A DNA stretch of 64,000 nt from the NCBI GenBank assembly GCA_022575985.1, contig JAKSXM010000279.1, forward strand, positions 1,087,223 through 1,151,222, written 5' to 3'. Numbering within the stretch: the first letter of the stretch is position 1; each line of letters begins with the position of its first letter. Positions 32,845 through 46,200 of the stretch are shown here, piece after piece. The notes below the pieces were generated by a model. That model was not told the DNA's origin. It was given only the letters and a program-made list of their open reading frames with translations, and did not search any database. The position numbers were made by a program, and so were the translations under genes. This DNA is from Anagrus nilaparvatae. Its lineage: Eukaryota > Arthropoda > Insecta > Hymenoptera > Mymaridae.

Positions 32845-33242
32845 ATGGGTGCAGGTACAAGTTCGAGAGCAATGGCTGTAACACAAGAATTTGTTAAGCA
32901 ACTTATAGCTGCCGATAAAGTTGTCATTTTTTCAAAAACATATTGCCCATATTGTACAATGGCTAAAGAGGTAAATTTTTGTTGCCAATATATTAATTAT
33001 TAATTATTCTATCTGCATTATTTTAATTTTATTTCTAGGTATTTCAAGAACTTAAACAAAAATTCACTGTATACGAATTAGATAAAAGAGACGACGGTGA
33101 TGCTATCCAAGATATTCTCGCAGAAATAACTGGAGCAAGATCAGTACCAAGGGTATTTGTTAATGGTAAATTCATCGGAGGAGGTACTGATGTAAGAGAT
33201 ATGCATAAAAAAGGAACTTTAGCTAAATTATTAGAAGAATAA
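32845..33242 (+). CDS. Dithiol glutaredoxin
   Basis: Two exons, 32845-32970 and 33039-33242, joined by a 68-base intron with GT...AG ends, give 109 residues. The protein has the active site CPYC (residues 36-39, in the context FSKTYCPYCTMAKEVF), the cis-proline block GARSVPRVFVNG and the glutathione-binding GGGTD. It therefore catalyses glutathione-dependent reduction of disulfides and of protein-glutathione mixed disulfides. Length and motifs match single-domain cytosolic or mitochondrial glutaredoxins of animals. No clear mitochondrial presequence is present. The start MGAGTSS fits an N-myristoylation pattern (Gly2, Ser6), so membrane anchoring is possible. It is the first of three plus-strand genes. 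Confidence 0.95.
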
Positions 33243-33785
33243 ATTACAAATATTCAATATTTTTGCACCATTGTTAATTTGATGTATTAATTTTTATTGT
33301 AATATATTTCCAATAACTTTTGTATTATAAAATTTTCTTATATTTGAAAAAGTAATTTTATGTTACACTTTTTATATAAATAATTTTATTTTAAACATAT
33401 AATTATTTAATTTATTTCAAACCTAATGCCTTTTTTTTCAATTCTACTTAATTTTCCTGATTATATTACTAAAAGCAAATTTAACTACCTGTTTAAAATC
33501 TGAGTCAGAATCAAATGCATATATAAATAAAACTTAGAAAATATTCAAAACCAATTCAACACTGATGAAATTTCTAAAGCAGTGTGATCATAAATAAAAA
33601 CATTTGAATATATATTACTATATTTAAAGATAGGATAGTAGGTATATCTTAATCCAAAAATCAAGCCAAAAATATTATTAAATACGCGTATATTACCAAA
33701 ATCTGATGTTTTAATGCTGCTTGTAAAAATGTACTCACGTTTTTTTTGTTTTCTTTTATAATTTTGAAGAAAATTAAAAGAAATT
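33243..33785. other. Spacer between glutaredoxin and phospholipase genes
   Basis: Contains the 3' UTR of one gene and the upstream region of the next; AT-rich with no other features recognised. Confidence 0.4.
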
Positions 33786-34661
33786 ATGGATATTTTTCGA
33801 TATCGTAAAATTTTTATCTACATAATAACTTTTTTGGCGTATGCTTGGAGTGGATATGGTGCTGGTATTTTAGAAAATCTTCGTGATGCTGTACTAACAG
33901 CTGAAAATATTTTTCAAGGTTTTTTTGAAAATGCAATAACTGTTGCACATAAAATTAAAGATATTCATGAAGTATTTGATGCTGCTGTCGAAGAAAATTG
34001 TGTATTTAAATGTCGCACAGGTAATTTTTTTGATAATTTGATAATTGAAATATTTTATTTGTTAGAATTAACCTAAAAATTTTGTTATTGCAAAAATTTT
34101 TAAATTTTGCACAGTAATTTTTAATTTTGTAATAATATATTGGCTAAGATTTACTTGTTATCCTATGTCTATCGCTAAGTTATTTTCTATTTGTTATAGG
34201 AGTTACTCCAAAACCAAATTGGAACCACAAGCCTGAAAGTAATGGATGCGGTTCATTAGGAATTGAGGTTGCTATATTAATAAAACTAAAACTAATATTA
34301 CTAATAAATTTATTTTAACAAATTATTAAACAAATTCCAGATTAACCAGGAATATTTACCTCTCTCGGAGATGACAAAATGCTGCAATCTTCATGACATT
34401 TGTTACGATACATGTAATAATAATAAAGATCAATGTGATATTGAATTCCGCAGATGTTTGTATAAATACTGCGAAACTTATAAAACTACTGGATTATCAA
34501 TAGTAAATACTTGTAAAGCTGCTGCAAAAGTACTTTATACAGGAACAACTGCACTTGGTTGTAAAAGTTATCTAGATGCTCAAAGTAACGCATGCTATTG
34601 TTCTGGTGAAGAAAAAACTAAAAAATCATATAGAAATTCTTACTCTGGGGGAGAGTTGTAA
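33786..34661 (+). CDS. PLA2G12: Group XII-like secreted phospholipase A2
   Basis: Three exons (33786-34020, 34200-34267, 34341-34661) splice in frame to 207 residues. The second donor, GAG|GTTGCT, is weak but keeps phase. A signal peptide spans about residues 8-26. The mature part has CVFKC...PKPN, then NGCGS (the unusual calcium-loop form of group XII), then the catalytic block TKCCNLHDICYDTC with the His-Asp pair. CDIEFRRCLYKYC and a closing ACYCSG follow, matching group XII spacing of cysteines. It would be secreted and either hydrolyse phospholipids or, as for some group XII members, act with low activity as a ligand. Insect homologues occur in general tissues and in venoms; nothing here decides. 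Confidence 0.92.
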
Positions 34662-35306
34662 ATTAAAGATTATTTTATAATTATAATTAGGTAAGACTTT
34701 TAAAGAATTATGTGATATTATATTTGATAAAATAAAAAATATGTAAATATCTTTATATTTTTGGTCCCATAATTTTTATGCAAGAAAATATATATACTAC
34801 ACTTTATGAGTTGATTTATATGTTCCTAACATACTAATTGTAAAAAAGAAAATTTATATTTTTTTATTTATTCAGCATGTAAATAAATATTTTTTAGCTA
34901 ATTGTTAACAACAATTAAATAAAAAAAAATTTAATACCAAAAACGTTTATTAAATATTATTTAATTTTATTGTCATGGATTGAACCTTTGTATAAATTAA
35001 TTACTTAGTATAATTCATTATTTAAATAAATAAATAAATAAATAATTAAAAACTTTAATTTTAAATTCTATTTTTTCTTATATTATTTAAATGAAATATA
35101 AGCAAATAATTTTTTTAAAAGTTCTTTTAAAAAATAGGTAATAATAGTTCAGCATGAATTTAGTAAATATAACATAAACAAAAGAATAAGTTTTCAAAAT
35201 TTTTATATTTATAAATGACAGTTTGTTAAAAATTTATTTTATTTAATTTGATACACAATAAAATCATCAAGTAAAATATGTTTAATAAAAAATTTTAAAC
35301 TAAGAA
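34662..35306. other. Spacer between phospholipase and HMG-like genes
   Basis: AT-rich with TAAA microsatellite near 35020-35045. No gene seen. Confidence 0.45.
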
Positions 35307-35780
35307 ATGGGATTAGGCAATTCAAAATCAAAAAGAGACAGATTAAATTGTTGTAAAAAATATTCACGAAGGTAAGAAAAATATAAATTTTAATAAACAA
35401 TAATTATCAAAAAAAATAATTTTATTTTTTTATGTGGTAGCACAGATTTTAATTCTGCAAATAATAAAAATCGAAAAAATTCAATGAATTTAGAAAAAGT
35501 AGTAGATCATGACAAACAAAAAAAATCAATAAAACGTTTAAAAAATTCAGATACAGAAATTGCTAAAGTAACAAATCCATTTCTTATATTCTTTTTAAAA
35601 TTAAGAAGTAAAAAACCAAATGTTAGTGTCAAAAAAATTGCTAGTATTGCTGGTAAAAGATGGAAAGAAATGTCAACCGAAGAAAGACAAAAATATATTG
35701 ATTTAGCTAATGCTGAAAAAAGACGTAGAGAAACTATGAAGAAAAAAAATATTAAGTCATCCGATAAAAAACCAAAGTAA
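35307..35780 (+). CDS. Small basic HMG-box-like protein (possibly sperm chromatin)
   Basis: Exon 1 (35307-35371) and exon 2 (35441-35780) join in phase across a GTAAG...TAG intron to give 134 residues. The C-terminal half contains NPFLIFFLKLRSKKP...VKKIASIAGKRWKEMS..ERQKYIDLA, a compact HMG-box-like fold with the conserved Trp, ending in a Lys-rich tail. Small Lys/Arg-rich proteins with this box replace histones in insect sperm (MST-HMG-box group), so a male germline chromatin role is a reasonable inference. The N-terminus MGLGNSKSKR fits an N-myristoylation pattern, which is odd for a nuclear protein. An alternative donor just before the stop (GTAAAA at 35777) and an acceptor near 35844 would swap the last residues for another short basic tail. 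Expression data would settle it. Confidence 0.75.
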
Positions 35781-35948
35781 AAAAAATAAAATATTCTGTT
35801 TCTTATAAATTATATTTTGTTTTAAAAATCTTTTTTTTTTATAGGATAAGAAGAACCAAAAAATGAAGTTTTTGTCTAAAAAAAAGTAAAAAATTAATGT
35901 TTTAATTTAAATTTTATTTGTTAATAGATTTAATATATCTATATGTAC

Positions 35949-35965
35949 AATAAATATTGAATAAA
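35949..35965 (+). terminator. Tandem poly(A) signals after HMG-like gene
   Basis: AATAAA at 35949-35954 and again at 35960-35965, about 170 bases after the stop codon. Confidence 0.5.
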
Positions 35966-37282
35966 TTTTTACACAATAATAATTCTGAAAAGAGACATAT
36001 CACGTATTCTTACAATAATTCTGCCCTTTTACATCATTTTAAATAAAAACTAAAAAAGTAAACTAAAAAAAATGTTATTTCATAAATATTTTTTTATATT
36101 AAATTCTATAAATTATCTATTCTGCAGAATGTCACAATAATAATTTATACACAAACTTCGTTTCGCATCCATTCTTTAAAAAATACAAATAAAATAAATT
36201 GTTCTTTTATGCCTGTGACAATTTGCAGAACAGTTATTTTTTAAATTAGTAAAAGACTATTAAACTATTTACAAATATTATATATCGGTATAGTAACTTC
36301 GCATACATTCTGCTATATAATTAAAGATTGTATAAACACATATACATATAAAGGTTTTATATAACGTGCAATAAGTATAACTACGATTGTTTAAAAAAAA
36401 TTGATGTATATGTGTGTGTACGTTTGAGTAGTATTTACATTTATTATGATGTCAATGATAATTATTATAGCATTAGTATATATGAACAGTAAACGTAATA
36501 ATGATAATCGATAAAAAAATGTATCATATACATGAATATTTTTATCACTGCCTGTTATTTGATAAAACTTATTTTTATATATATTGTACAGATAATAAAG
36601 TACAGCCTGCCCTGTGTTTGATTAAAACAACAACGTTTTTCATTTAACAATTTTATATAACTTATAAAACAAGTTTTTTAAATTTCTTTTTTTTACAAAA
36701 AACATATATAATAATATAAACACTATATAATGAAACGGAGAGAAATTATTAAAAATGCCCAGCTATATTTTGTAATTTCATAGCAGAAAAAATTATTTTT
36801 TAAATGCATTTACATTGAATTTTTGCAGTTAATTTAAAACATTATGCACATTAAACTAAATTTTATTTGTCTAATGTATTTTTTTTGTAACCACGAATAA
36901 GACAGCGTTATAAATAAATACATTTTACATTTACAACGAATTTATAACGAATTATTTTAACGATGCATTTGGTAAAAACAATGCAAGATATATTTAAATA
37001 CTTTTAAGCATTTGCTTTTTTTTTTATATAAAAAATTAAAAATTTACAATTCCATATTTTTAATACATAATAATACAATTTTTTTAAATGACAGAAAAAA
37101 AATAATAGTTTTGTTGTAAAAAAATTGTAAAATTGGAAGAACGAGTATACATAAAGCTCTCAAAGATCTTTAATAAAAAAAATTTCACGAGTCTGAAACT
37201 ATAGAAAGCTATATATCCATTGAAAAATAAAAGAAAATAATTCCAAAAAAACATTCAGATCACTAATTTAATTTCTATACTA
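35966..37282. other. Convergent 3' region of HMG-like gene and enok
   Basis: No ORF. It probably holds the long 3' UTR of the minus-strand acetyltransferase gene. Minus-strand AATAAA candidates are several and cannot be ranked. Confidence 0.45.
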
Positions 37283-40200
37283 CTAGCGGGGTCTCATTGA
37301 TCCATTTAATGGTTGCATCAATCCCCCGTTAATATATCCATGATAAGTATATACAGCTGCTGGATTTTGTTGATGTGGATCTTGAGCATAAGGAGTTGCC
37401 ACATTAACTACTCCAACAGGTAACTGACTTGCTTGATTCATAAATCCACCAAGTTGAGCAGCTGCTTGATTCATATAACCAGTTGTTGGTTGGGCTACTC
37501 TGTATCCATATTGAGCAGCAGCCATGAGATTCGTATTAATAGCAACATTAGGATTAACTCTACTTGTTGCACTTTGTATTTGTGAACAAGCACTATTAGG
37601 ATCTAAAGTTTGCCTGTAAAGACTTTCAGTAGCATATGTTTGTGTTAATGGAGCCATAGTTACGCTACTCGCTGCTGATCTAGAAGTCGATGAGCGACTA
37701 GAAGAAACCACTCCGGGTGTCCCTACTGGTGAGGGCACAGTATTGACATTGTAATAATTTTTGCTGTAACTAATGGGCATTTGTGGTGGTGTGGAAAGTT
37801 GTCTAGATGATTGAGGTGGTGTCATTGTATGTGGAATTGGAGGTGGTGGCGTTAAATTCATAGCCTGAGAAGGAGATGGTGGAATCATATCTAGGCCATT
37901 AGTTAATTGCTGTAATTTAGACAAACTGCAAGAATTAGGATTTTGGTGATTGCCAGTTGCAGTCAGCGTAGGAGCAGCCGTATGTGAATGTGGCATAGGC
38001 GAAGTCTGAATATAAAAATTTGTAGCTGTAGTACAAGGTGTATGGCTAGTAGTTCGGCTACTACGATGTATAACGTAGGTATTTTGAGCTGGAAATGCTT
38101 GGGTTGCAGCTACATAGTTTCCTTGAGATATAACAGCCATATTGTGTGTTTGACTGGAATGAGAATGTAAATGAGATGCTGCTGGAACTGACATTGTTGC
38201 TGATTGTTGAAACTGTGCTTGAAGATGGCTGTTATGAGCAATTGCAGTTAAACTGTTTAGCTGAGACGTTTGAGACAGAGAAACTGGCGGTGTTCCTCGT
38301 TGAGATTTACTACTACTTTGCTGACTTGATCTCGACCTGATAAAAGTATTTTATCATTAATTTTTTAAGTTAAAACTTATAATTGATTTATTTATTAATT
38401 CTTTCTTTTTGGCAGATTTTAGAGCTCAGTTCAAAATGCTTAGAGTTATGGTTAATAAATATTTGTTAATTAAAAATTAAATATTATATTTTATTTGTGA
38501 TAAATAATTATATTTTGTTGTTTGAATGATATCACAGTGAAAGTAATTTATTTAATTAGGTTGTTATAATTTATTTTAATTCTTATATACTACCAAGCTC
38601 AACATTCCTTTGTCTAAATAATGATTTATTTTCTAATTTAATACATAAATTTATAATTATAGATAATTTTAGACGTATATTCCCATACACAGAAAACTTA
38701 GTTCATATTCTGTTTCCTATTTCACCTTTTTTCTCCGCGAAAGTAAAAAAACTTTTTGTCAATTCAAGAACTCTAATAATTTAATTTAAAAATCTACAAT
38801 TTATTTCAGACTTACAAAAGAAGTACACAAATTGGATATGCCAGATCTTAACTTTACTTGACAGAGCTTATATTGAAAAAGCACTCCCCATACCTATAGT
38901 TTGATCTTCTAGGCCTTTACTAAATAAATAATAATAATAGTAAATAATCGGAAGTGTTTTTTTTTCAAGATAACAAAACTCTCTACCAAGTGGGGTCAAG
39001 ATCTGGCAGATCCAATTCATACACTTTCCTTGTAAGAAATTTTTTTTTTCATTTTTAAATCATTTTCATTTTGATGTATTAAAAAAATCAAACAAAATTT
39101 TTAAATGTATACATATAATAAAGTAATCAAATGTATAAAAAACTTACCTTGATTGTGAATTACTCGATTTTTTGCTATGAGAATGAGAATTATGTTGATG
39201 GCTTTGCTGCTGCTGACGTTGTTGTTGTAATTGCTGCTGCTGCTGTAAATGTTGCTGATGTGCTTGATGTGTTTGCTGTTGTTGATGTGATTGGCGAGAT
39301 TGATGATTTGGTTGTACTTGTGATAAAGTTTGATTTCTATTTTGTTGAGATATTGACAATTGTATTGGTTGTGAAGTTAACGGTTGCGGTTGAGGTGTCA
39401 AGCACTGAGCAGGCATTGGTTGAGGAGTATGAGTTTGTGGTACAGGTTGTGGGGTATGAGGTTGTGACAATGGTTGTGGTGTATGACTTTGCCTCAAGGG
39501 TTGTGGACTCATTGTTGGTATATTTTGAGACAATGGCTGAGGACTCATTGTTGGTATATTTTGAGACAATGGTTGAGGACTCATTGTTGGTATATTTTGA
39601 GACAATGGTTGAGGACTCATTGTTGGCATATTTTGTGATAACGGTTGTGGACTCATTGTTGGAATACTTTGCGTCAATGACTGTGGACTCATTGTTGGTA
39701 AACTTTGTGACAAGGGTTGTGGACTCATTGTTGGCATATTTTGAGCTATTGATTGTGGACTCATTGTTGATATACCTTGTTGCAAAGGCTGCGGACTCAT
39801 AGTTGGTATATTTTGAGACAACGCTTGCGGACTCATTGTTGGTATATTTTGTGGCAATGGCTGTGGACTCATTGTTGGTAAACTTTGTGGAGTGTGTGAC
39901 TGAGGCGTATTTGCTTGAGGTGTACGTGGCTGTTGCAATGGCTGTGGAGTTAAGGGCTGATGAATTTGTTGTTGTTGGGTTTGTATAGTTGCATGAGAAG
40001 CTTGTACATGGGCTAAAGAACAATCATTGTATTGTATTTGTGATTGTGTATTTAAAGGAATAGACGTTTGTGGAACATTTAATTGTATTGAGGTTGTTAA
40101 CTGCGCTGCTGGTATTGTTGAACCCATAGCAGGCAAAGCACTAGGTGGTCTTTCTACACTATTTTGGGATGCTAAATCACTTGCGATTGATCTTGGGGAC

Positions 40201-43200
40201 TCAAGACCAAGCTGATTTACGTCAATGTCACATTGACCATAATGCAAGGAATGTACAGAATTTGTTGTTGAATCAGGTGTGTATACACCCATTGATGGTA
40301 AATCTGTCTGAGGCGGCGTTCTTTTCGTAGAACCTGAAATTTCTGGATGTGGTGTTGAATTTCCTGTAAAAATAAAAATTTTAATTATACCATATACTAA
40401 CGAGGGTAAAAAATTCGATAAATCCAACTCATAATCCAACCCAAGGCATTTTTTTTTAAATTCTATTTAATTTAAATTAATATTTTAATTTAATTTTTCT
40501 GGTTTTTCACTAATTTTTCCAAAGCTAAAAATTATTTATCCAAACATTTAAAATATTTATAAAAACAATTTTCTGAAAAAATAAAACTACCCAATGTTTC
40601 AACATGAATTTGAAAACAAAAATTTCTGACTTCGAGGAAATTGATAAAAAATTTTAATTTATAAAAATTAAGAGAAAAAATTTTCCAATGTTACATACTA
40701 TTTTTTTCAGTAATGTATTAATCAAGCTAATCTTTTTTCTTACCACTTTCAGGTGAATGAAGTTTTTCTTCATGCTGAGGTTGAATAGCTGTAATGTGTG
40801 ATTCTGTAATTAAATTTGTGTGTTTTTCTTGAATGACTGCATGATTATCAGTAGATTCTATAATACTTGAATGAACTCTGTGAGAAATATTTTTTTCACT
40901 TAATGCTGTTGGTGGTAACAAGTTTTCTGTTTTACTTCCTAATGGGAAATTTATTTTTAATGCTGTAATTATATTTTCTGCTTTATTTGAAGATAATAAA
41001 TTTTCTGTTTTATTACTTAAATGAATATTTTCTATTTTACTTATAGTTTGTAAGTTTTCCATTTTAGCTGGAGGTATTCTATTTTCTGTTTTGTTTTTTG
41101 ATATCGAATTCTCTAAATTAAATGAAGGTACAAAGTTTTCAATTTTTTTAATCAATGAAAAATTGTCTGTTTGTTTATCATCGTTTTCAATATTTTTTAC
41201 TTTTTCTATTAAATTTAATTTATTGCTTTTATTTGTCATTCCAGTTTCATCATTTGAAAATATTGGTTTTTCAGGAGTTTTTTGTAACATAACCGATTGT
41301 TCTGGAATACTTATGGACTTAACTTTGATTTCATCTGACTCTTTAATAACTTCTTTATCTTCTAAATTAACTTTTGAGTTTACATTTGTGCATTCATCAA
41401 CCTCCATTTTAGAAACATCTTTATCTATTGAAACAGTATTATTTACTGGCTGACTTACATCAGCAGTATTTTCTTTATTCATTGTATCTGAATTTTCTTT
41501 TGTTAAAGATGTATCTAAAGCCTGAATAACACTTGCTGACGTTTCAATTTTAGAAGACATATCTTCTTCTTCTCCATCATCTTCATCGCCACCTTCATAT
41601 TCGCCAGGACTTGTAGCACTTAATTCATTTTCAATATTCATTAGATTTTGTTTTATTGGATTAGCTTCATTTGATTCAACTTTAGATTCTTCTTGATTAC
41701 TAGTCAATACATTTGAGAACATATCAGGTATTGTTAACTGCTTACTTGGTTTACTAGAAATTTTTTCATCAACTTTTTCAATTGATATATTAGATTTTTT
41801 AAGCTTAACATCAGAATCTTTGGTTTCTGTTTCCGTATTATTTTTTGTACGTCGTCGACGTGACGTTGGAGATTCTTTAACACTTTTCAGATCAGTTTTC
41901 AAATTATTTTTAAGTTCCTCAGAATATTTTTTATCTTTATTTTGTTTAGCTTGTTTACTTGTTACTTGTAACAGAATATCATCAACTTTCATTTGTTTTT
42001 TTGCTTTTGCAGCATTAGCGTTAGTTTTAACTGTATCTTTAGAAGATAATTTTTGTACTTTAGCTGGAATTACTTTTTCCTCATCAAGATTACTTTCTTT
42101 AATTTTTTCTTTTTCTATTTTTCCTTCTCTTTGATCTTTTTCTTTAATTTTTTCTTTTATTTTTTCTCTCTTGCTAGTGGTTTTATCTTTTTTATCATTC
42201 TCCTTTTCCTTTTCTCTTAATGATTCTCGAGTTCTCTTTCTGCTAGTAACTAATTCCTCTAATTCTTCTTTCTCTTCAGTATCAGTCTTTTCGGAATGTT
42301 TTCGTTTTCTTGGAGGAGTACTTATAACTGGAGATTCAGTTTCGGAAATTTTTAATGCTCCTCGAACACTTCTTCGATTTGTTGATGTTGGAGTTCTTTG
42401 ACTGGCCTTTAAGTTTATATTCTTTGGAGTAACAAATCCAGCTTTTGAATTTTTTGGCGTTACAGGAAGAACTGTATTATTTTCTTCTTGTTCTTCTTTT
42501 TCTTTATTTTCTATAATTTCTTCAATTGGTTCCACTGTTTCTTTTTGTTGAATACTTTTTTGCTGTTGAATTCTAGGTTTTAATGGACTAGACCTTCTTT
42601 TACCAAATCTGGTAGGTCGGACTTTTTTCTTAATTTTAATTTTTTGTACCTTATCAGCCATAGCTGCTACTGGTTTATTAGGTTCTATCACAGTTGATGT
42701 TTCCATACTTGTATCCACATTCTCTTCTGAGCTTTGACATACAGTTGGAAGTTGCGTTAATAATGGAATCCACCTTAAGCAATCTGGATCCAATTTTATT
42801 CTCATACTTTTCTTAACTTTTGCCATATGATTATCAATTTTTTTCCAATCAATGACAATAGCAATTTGATAATTTGATTCATTTGGACCTTTGACGGTTC
42901 TTATAAAACCAAGTAATTGCATAGCTGTAACAATATCATGTCCAGAAACACCTGTTTCACTCATAATATCAGATATTTTTATTTCTTTTAAATCTCTGTG
43001 ACAATTTAAGTATTCCATTACCACACTTTTCCAATAAGAATGATATGATACTCTTCCAAGGTCAGAAAGTGGCTTTTCTGGGGTTCCAGGAATACCTTCA
43101 ACTTTTGATAATAGGTAACTAAATTCAATTAAAAAACGTCCAAAACCTTGACGCTGATATTGGGGTAACGTCATGATACATGAAAGATTGTATTTTTTAG

Positions 43201-46200
43201 CCGGACAATGTTTTTCTTTACTGAAGTAGCCAACTAAATGACAACCATATTTATCATTTATTGTTACTGCATAAAATAGAAAAGGCTCCACGTCATAATA
43301 AAGAGTTTTGTGGTCAAGAAATAATTTTGCTAAGAGGCACAAATTTTGACAGTAAATTTTATTGGCGTTTCCATCGATCTGTAAATTAGAAGATTTTTGA
43401 AAATTCTTTATTTATCAAGATTACTAATGTTTATTATAAAGACCTACCTCAAATACTGATAAGCCATTGCAACGATATATTTCAGTTGCAGGGGGATGCC
43501 TCCATTGACATTTATCCATGTGTCTATCTAAGACAGCTTGACTTTTTGTATATTTTAAACAAAATTCACAGAAAAAAAGTTTTGGTAATCTAGCATATTC
43601 TTGAGGAAACGGGCTAGAGTACCAAGTTTCAACTTCATAACGTCCAAAAACAATAGCTGCTGGATTACGAACACTTGAACCACCCGGACTTATAACCAAA
43701 GGTGTTTCTTCAATGTCTTCTGCTGATAAAGTTAATCGATTTGCTCGTTCTCTTGCATCTTTAAACAGATCTACATCTTTTTGAGTAACACCAGGTGGAA
43801 GAGTTGGAGGTAATACCAATTCATCTATAAAAAATTAAGAATAAATTATGATTAAATTATTTAATAATCAGTAAAACACTTATTGTTGGTTTTTTTTTAA
43901 GTGAATCGACGCAAAAAAAATTAATTATTTAAAAGTTATAAGCATTAAATCATTATGATTTCTTAGTAAAAATTAATAGCGATATGTTGAGCAATGTGGT
44001 TTAAATGCTATGTTACTTTAGATTTTTTTTTTTAATTTAATATCTAAAAGGATGTGTTGGCTATTAATTATCATTAAGTGATACCTTTTCAAAGACCAAA
44101 AAGCTAAGCGTTATTAAAAAATATTTTCAAATAAAAAAAAAGGTATGGTTAGCCTTTCTGAAAAATTTTAAATTGCTTAAAAAAAAAATTAATAGTAAAA
44201 TAAAAATTTTAGTTTTTTTAAAAATATAATGTAACTTTTTTTAAAACTAAATATTTTTTATTAAACATGTAAAAATGCGTTTTTTGGCGAAAGCTGTAAT
44301 TTTAATGATAATAAAAAAATAAAAAAATAAATTAAAACAACATGCAGCAAACTTAAAATATTTAATGTGATTCTAAAAAACTTTTTTTTTTGAAATTATG
44401 AAATATGATTATAAAAATAGTTAAAACTTGATTGTTCTATATTTTTATGATTATGTATAGGTAATTTTTCAACATTTTTTTCTAAATATTAAATCGTGCA
44501 CAAAGCTCAACTAGGTAAATAAATACCCAAAAAACATTTTATTATCACCATGATAAAAACTTTTTTTGCGTTAAAAATTAACGTTCCATTAACTTGTTGT
44601 TATATTTTGCCATATAAAAAATTTTCTGCACAAAAATTTACTTTATTCTATATTTATTTTTTTAAATTAATTGCTGAAATAGATTAATAGATTAAGTACA
44701 GAACAATCATGTTATAAATTCATGTTTTTTTTTTTTTTTAATATGAAAATTTAATAATGGCAATTAAAATTAAACACACATACAAATAAGCACACTAGAA
44801 AAAAACCACACCACACCACACCGCCAACACATCCACGTTGGTGAGAGATTATATAAGAGAATAAGAGTGAGAGCATGTGAGAGCAAGAGTGAGAGCGAGG
44901 ATTAATAAGATTAGATGGATAAAATTAGGAAAAAAATGTAGCAGTTAACTTGATGTCAGTGAACAGTTGTGCATCTTATCGTCTTATAATTATTTATATT
45001 TTTAGTCGGTACAGTTTGTAATTTGGATAAGAAAAAGTAAGTGAGAGCGGTTGGGGTAGACTCTTACCCTTCCTGATGGAGCAGGGTGTCGCGCGGGGTG
45101 TCGTGGTGGTGTTGGTTGTGGTAGTTGTGGTAATGGTAGCACTTTTACAGGCTCGAGGATTTTCAATGGAATTTAAAGAAGAAGAAGAAGAAACAGAAGT
45201 TTTTAAGGTAGGATTAGAATTTTTTTCAGGTACAGGATTTTTATTAGGCTCAGGGTGGTCTACAGCATTTGGTATCGTTGTTGACGAGACCCCTTGCTGA
45301 GGTGGTCTTGTTCTTCTACGAGATGCTGCTGTTACTGTTGCTGGTGATGATGTTTCGGGTATGTTATTAGCACATTTTACAAGTGCTGAACTGTCTAAGC
45401 CTTTCAATTTTCGCCTTTCCTGTTCATGCCTTTTACTGTTAACAGCTGTTTTGACAAGACCAGAAGGTGTCATTTTTTTTGGTTTTTCTTCCAAATTGCA
45501 TTCGTCAGATGGCAAAAATATTCCAGGCCTAGGTTTTTTCTTTAAAGATTTTGCTTTACCAACTCCATCACCATATACAGTCTTACCACTAGATTTTATT
45601 TTTGCCTTTTCAAATTTAGTTACTGTTTTTTCTTTTTTATCATTGCCAGCAATGACTACGTTATCAGAAGTAGAAAGAGGAGAAACTTGAGAATGATTAT
45701 CAATTTCAGCATTTTTCAACCTTTTTCTACGTTCAGGAGCATAATTAGGTGGTGTTGAACCAGGTTTTAAGCGACTACTACTGGTAGGTGTTGAGAAAAA
45801 ATGACTTAAACCATCAAACAAACCTTTTAATTGGCCGCTTCCTGGTTTTGTACGATTATTCGTACAAGACTTATCATTATTTTTATGATTATTATTTTTT
45901 TCATTTGTAGAATTTTTAGGAGCAGTCAGCAAAGAGGATGAGGAGGAAGATTGAAACTTAAGACCAAACGTAGGCTTATCAGGATCAATGTCAAGCTTTG
46001 GTAGTTTTGCTCCAAATGTATTGGTAATATTACTAAAAAATGGACTACTGTCTACACTTAATTTTGCAGCAGCAGCAGCAAAACCCCATGGCTTGTTTTC
46101 AATAACTTCACAAGCAAAAGGTTCCTTCTTTGTGTTACTACTCTTATTAATACAATTATTGCTATTATTTATATTATTGTAAATACTTTTTGATTTTGGA

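Noticed and set aside
39131..40023. Long open frames on the plus strand and in a second minus frame over the enok repeat
   Set aside because: They follow from the 36-base period being a multiple of three; the enok frame has splice sites and conserved context.
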